From assembly GCA_003646055.1 (NCBI GenBank), contig QNDZ01000077.1, forward strand, positions 1 through 7,565: a DNA stretch of 7,565 bases, in the 5' to 3' direction. The notes below the pieces were generated by a model that ran no database searches, was not told where the DNA came from, and saw only the letters and a list, made by a program, of their open reading frames with translations. Numbering within the stretch: position 1 is the first letter of the stretch; each line of letters starts with the position of its first letter. Positions 4,786 to 7,565 of the stretch are shown in pieces. This stretch comes from a bacterium (GTDB taxonomy: Bacteria > Hydrothermota > UBA3072 > B12-G15). Made by a program: the position numbers and the translations under genes.

Positions 4786-6098
4786 GGATAATCGTTATAG
4801 GTGGTGGTGCAGCAGGAATGTCGGCCGCTGCAAGGGCAAAGAGAACAAACCCTTCTGCTGATGTCGTTGTGTATGAAGAGGGACGTTTCCTGACCTTCGG
4901 GTTATGTGGCATACCTTACTTCATCTCAGACGAGGTTAAGACGATTGACCATCTTGTTGCACTTTCAGACGAACAGATAAAGAAAAAGGGCATAGAATTC
5001 CACAGATATCACAGGGTGATTGAAATAAAACCCCACAGGAAACAGGTTGTTGTCAGGGATACGAAAGAAAGAGAAACACGCATTGAACACTTTGACAGAC
5101 TTGTGATAGCATCTGGAGCAGAAACCGTGAAAATCTCCAATATTCAGGGAGAGAATATCTTTTATCTGAGAACCCTTGAAGATGCCCAGAATCTGAAAGA
5201 CTTTATTAAACATAACTCACCCAGAAATGCAGTTGTTGTTGGAGGAGGCTATATAGGTATGGAGATGGCTGATGCGTTCAACACCATTGGAATGAACGTA
5301 ACCCTGATTGAAAAACTACCCCGGATACTTCCGCAATTTGACAGGGATATGGCTGAGAATGCAAGAAAGAAACTGGAAGAGGCAGGTATAACTGTACGGA
5401 CTGGTGAAACAGTTCAGGGTATTGATAGGAAGATACTTTACACTGATAAGGGAAGAATTGATTTTGACCTTGCTCTTGTATCTATTGGAATAAAGCCAAG
5501 AACTGAACTTGTTCAGTCAGCAAGAATTGAGACAGGTAGTACAGGTGGAATAAAAGTGGATAGCAGGATGAAGACAAACCAGTTCAGTATATATGCAGCA
5601 GGCGACTGTATCCAGGTGAAACATATTGTCTCAGGAAGGGATGTCTACATTCCACTCGGAACAACTGCCAATAAAACAGGCAAGGTTGCTGGTGACAATG
5701 CTGCTGGTGGAGAACTTGTATTCTCAGGTATTTCAGGAACAGGCATTTTCAGGACAAGGTGGTTTGACATGGCAGTCACTGGCCTTACTGAAACACAGGC
5801 AGATCTCCTGGGAATAAAGGTGAAGAGCGTTACTATATCTTCCCTTAATAAAGCACATTATATGCCTGAAAGTGATAAAATTGTGGTCAAGGTGGTGTTC
5901 AAGGAGAATGGAGAATTGGTGGGTGCTCAACTTATGGGAAGGGGTGTTGAAAGGGTAAATATTTTTGCCACTGCAATAAAGGGAAAAATGAACCTTATGG
6001 ATATGGCGGGTATAGACCTTGCCTATTCTCCACCCTTTGCACCTGTGTGGGACCCGGTTCTCATCGCAGTAAATCAGGCTCTAAAGGAGGTAAAATGA
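4782..6098 (+). CDS. CoA-disulfide reductase / NADH oxidase-like pyridine nucleotide-disulfide oxidoreductase
   Basis: This 438-aa flavoprotein belongs to the single-cysteine disulfide reductase group (CoADR, NADH oxidase, NADH peroxidase). FAD motif GGGAAG is at 7-12. The redox cysteine is Cys42 in FGLCGIPYF, where CoADR has its Cys43. The nicotinamide motif GGGYIG (154-159) is followed by LIE with Glu177, consistent with NADH. YAAGD is at 271-275, and the C-terminal dimer domain holds the signature AYSPPFAPVWDPV (414-426). That ending, with Tyr415, is shared with CoA disulfide and CoA persulfide/polysulfide reductases of thermophiles. No rhodanese domain is fused. Likely roles are CoA-disulfide or polysulfide reduction, or oxygen removal by NADH oxidation; sequence alone does not separate these. 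It overlaps both neighbours by four bases (ATGA), implying translational coupling in the redox operon. Confidence 0.9.
   Translation: MRIIVIGGGAAGMSAAARAKRTNPSADVVVYEEGRFLTFGLCGIPYFISDEVKTIDHLVALSDEQIKKKGIEFHRYHRVIEIKPHRKQVVVRDTKERETRIEHFDRLVIASGAETVKISNIQGENIFYLRTLEDAQNLKDFIKHNSPRNAVVVGGGYIGMEMADAFNTIGMNVTLIEKLPRILPQFDRDMAENARKKLEEAGITVRTGETVQGIDRKILYTDKGRIDFDLALVSIGIKPRTELVQSARIETGSTGGIKVDSRMKTNQFSIYAAGDCIQVKHIVSGRDVYIPLGTTANKTGKVAGDNAAGGELVFSGISGTGIFRTRWFDMAVTGLTETQADLLGIKVKSVTISSLNKAHYMPESDKIVVKVVFKENGELVGAQLMGRGVERVNIFATAIKGKMNLMDMAGIDLAYSPPFAPVWDPVLIAVNQALKEVK
6084..6091 (+). promoter_or_regulatory. Ribosome binding site that fixes the TlpA-like start
   Basis: AAGGAGGT lies 3 nt before ATG 6095, inside the CoADR-like gene. 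The downstream product then begins with a proper lipoprotein signal, so the longer in-frame start at 6047 is unlikely. Confidence 0.8.
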
Positions 6099-6613
6099 GG
6101 AAACTTCTATTGATTCTGCTTGCAGGAATTATCGTGTTTTCTGGATGCAACAAATCCAGTGAAAACAATAATAAAAAAACTTCATCCACAAGGGTAGAGG
6201 ACTCTGGTATTGACTTTACATTGAATGGTCTTGATGGGAAAACATACAGGTTGAGTGACTACCGTGGAAAGGTCGTTCTGCTTGATTTCTGGGCATCATG
6301 GTGTGGTCCATGCAGAATATCCATGCCATATTTTAATAAACTCTATGAAGAATACAGGGATGAAGGTCTGATTGTGCTTGGTATTGGTCTTGAAAACAAT
6401 CCCAATAACCTGATAAATGCCGCAAAGAGTATTGGTGTTACATATCCTATACTCCAGGGAACAAGGGAGATTGCACAGAGGTTTGCAATCAGAGCAATCC
6501 CCACAACCTACCTTATAAACAAAAAAGGGGAAATAGTTTCAAGGCATGTCGGGTTCAGTCAGGAGATATTGAAAAATATGGAGAAAGAGATACTGGAACT
6601 TCTCAGGGATTAA
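6095..6613 (+). CDS. TlpA/ResA-like thioredoxin-fold lipoprotein
   Basis: This 172-aa protein starts MRKLLLILLAGIIVFSGC, a short basic n-region, a hydrophobic stretch and a lipobox-like FSGC with Cys18. It should be exported and lipid-anchored outside the cytoplasmic membrane. An Asn/Lys/Ser-rich linker (19-36) leads to an AhpC/TSA-TlpA domain with DFTLNGLDGKTYRLSDYRGKV, the active site WCGPC (69-73) and cis-Pro136 in AIPTTYL. TlpA/ResA proteins reduce disulfides outside the membrane, for example in cytochrome c maturation, and need electrons across the membrane from CcdA or DsbD; none is encoded here. The gene overlaps the CoADR-like gene by ATGA and ends the operon. Its last 11 bases overlap the convergent Sua5-phosphatase gene, leaving no room for a conventional terminator between the coding ends. 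The phenylalanine at lipobox -3 is less usual than leucine. Confidence 0.9.
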   Translation: MRKLLLILLAGIIVFSGCNKSSENNNKKTSSTRVEDSGIDFTLNGLDGKTYRLSDYRGKVVLLDFWASWCGPCRISMPYFNKLYEEYRDEGLIVLGIGLENNPNNLINAAKSIGVTYPILQGTREIAQRFAIRAIPTTYLINKKGEIVSRHVGFSQEILKNMEKEILELLRD

Positions 6614-7565
6614 ACCTTTCCCTTAAATGTTTTTCAAGCCATCTATTCCCTTTCACAATTAAATCCCTGACCTCTCTGTAAAATTCAATATCTTTACCAA
6701 TGGGGTCAGGGATCTTTTCAAGGTCAATAATTTCATAAAAAGGCAGTATTGTATATGGATTTGCTCCAAGAGAGAGAACTTCCTCTCTGTGAACAGGCTC
6801 CATAGGGAGGATCAAATCTGCCCATTGAATAAGTTCCCTTGATATGGGTGTGCTTCTATGGGCAGTAAGATTGACACCTATCTCCTCCATAACTTTTATG
6901 GCATTCTCTGTGGCAGGTGAACCTGAAAACCCCAGTGTTCCGCATGACCTGATGAACAATGGAAGGTCTCTTGCACAGTATGAAAGATGATACTGAGCCA
7001 TGGGACTTCTGCATGTATTACCAGAGCATACATACAGAATGTTCAGGACATTCCCTTCTGAGAGTAAAATGGTTTTGCCTGTGATTGCTTCAATCTCAAA
7101 CACCTTAACAGCACCCATCCTGATAATCACGGGTCTTTCACCTGATACATCCACAACAGTTGATGGTATTCCACCTTTTGAATCTCCCTTCAACATCAAT
7201 TCAAGTGGAACCCTTACATCTTTATGAGAAACAGGCGGCACCTCACCAGGGAAGTTTGCAGATGTGTTTATCACAGGAGAACCAACTCTTTTCATTGCCT
7301 CAATCAGTGGAGGAAAATCTGGTATCCTTATCCCTATTTTACCTTCGCCTGAAACAACCCCTGGTGGCAACCCCTTCTTTGCTCTGAATATAAGTGTAAG
7401 CCCACCAGGCCAGTGTTTTTTAATGAGGCTGTTAATATAATTGGGGAATTCCTCCACAAGTTCCTTAGCAGAATCTACATCTGGCACAAAAACAGCAAAT
7501 GGTTTTTCACGCCCCTTCTTCAACTCCCTCAGTTTCGCTACACAATCCTCAGAAAGAATACAACC
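6603..7565 (-). CDS. Sua5/YrdC (threonylcarbamoyl-AMP synthase) domain fused to a low-molecular-weight protein phosphatase (5' end beyond window)
   Basis: One uninterrupted minus-strand frame runs from the window edge to the TGA at 6603-6605 (320 codons visible). Numbering is from the in-frame TTG at 7523, which is internal because the frame continues upstream as GCILSEDCVAKLRE. The first part is Sua5/YrdC: KPFAVFVPDV (7-16), HWPGGLTLIF (37-46), IGIRIPDFP (63-71) and VINTSANFPG (84-93). These proteins make threonylcarbamoyl-AMP for the t6A tRNA modification. From about residue 160 a low-molecular-weight phosphatase follows, with P-loop CSGNTCRSP (nucleophile Cys166, Arg172) and general acid Asp273 in IPDPIG. 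It dephosphorylates phosphotyrosine or phosphoarginine by a cysteinyl-phosphate route. In Bacillus subtilis the separate genes ywlC and ywlE encode these functions close together, so a fusion is plausible. Both visible domains look intact; the Sua5 N-terminus is outside the window. Confidence 0.9.
   Translation of the reverse strand, partial: GCILSEDCVAKLRELKKGREKPFAVFVPDVDSAKELVEEFPNYINSLIKKHWPGGLTLIFRAKKGLPPGVVSGEGKIGIRIPDFPPLIEAMKRVGSPVINTSANFPGEVPPVSHKDVRVPLELMLKGDSKGGIPSTVVDVSGERPVIIRMGAVKVFEIEAITGKTILLSEGNVLNILYVCSGNTCRSPMAQYHLSYCARDLPLFIRSCGTLGFSGSPATENAIKVMEEIGVNLTAHRSTPISRELIQWADLILPMEPVHREEVLSLGANPYTILPFYEIIDLEKIPDPIGKDIEFYREVRDLIVKGNRWLEKHLRERFNP

Noticed and set aside
6047..6094. 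Upstream in-frame extension of the TlpA-like gene
   Set aside because: It lies in the coding end of the CoADR-like gene and would bury the lipoprotein signal. ATG 6095 has AAGGAGGT just upstream.

Overview
The window reads as bacterial DNA, AT-rich (roughly 40% G+C by eye), with Shine-Dalgarno sites of the AAGGAGG type, sigma70-like hexamers and a lipoprotein signal. The gene set is an AASS-like lysine-ketoglutarate reductase, a hyperthermophile-type protein disulfide oxidoreductase (PDO), a CoA-disulfide-reductase-like flavoprotein and a Sua5-phosphatase fusion. It suggests an anaerobic and possibly thermophilic bacterium, perhaps from an uncultured phylum. I cannot name the lineage from sequence alone.

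Layout. (1) Positions 1-363, minus strand: 5' part of a lysine-ketoglutarate reductase/saccharopine dehydrogenase-type gene with its own promoter and Shine-Dalgarno site. (2) Positions 428-1475: a compact element made of one Y1/HUH transposase of the REP-associated (RAYT) type, bounded by perfect 28-bp inverted repeats. The transposase has a near-consensus promoter so close to its ATG that the mRNA should be leaderless. Its stop codon lies inside the right repeat. (3) Positions 1445-2635: a GT4 glycosyltransferase whose conserved N-terminus begins exactly where the right repeat ends, so its native start region appears to have been replaced. (4) Positions 2680-6613: a tightly packed redox operon on the plus strand. 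It holds a small anti-sigma-type zinc-finger protein, PDO, thioredoxin reductase, a small glutaredoxin, a CoA-disulfide/NADH-oxidase-like reductase and a TlpA/ResA-like thioredoxin lipoprotein. Gaps are 0-2 nt or 4-nt ATGA overlaps. (5) Positions 6603-7565, minus strand: a Sua5/YrdC (threonylcarbamoyl-AMP synthase) domain fused to a low-molecular-weight phosphatase, convergent with the operon and overlapping its last gene by 11 bp.

How the genes may work together. NAD(P)H electrons would enter through the thioredoxin reductase and pass to PDO and/or glutaredoxin for cytoplasmic disulfide exchange. The CoADR-like enzyme would keep small thiols or sulfur species reduced. The TlpA lipoprotein would act outside the membrane. 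The leading zinc-finger protein resembles thiol-sensing anti-sigma factors and could be the operon's regulator, although no sigma factor is visible here. The points most worth a second look are the self-bounded RAYT element and its effect on the glycosyltransferase start, the zinc-finger-led redox operon, the missing NADPH motif in the thioredoxin reductase, and the Sua5-phosphatase fusion with an arginine-phosphatase-like P-loop.
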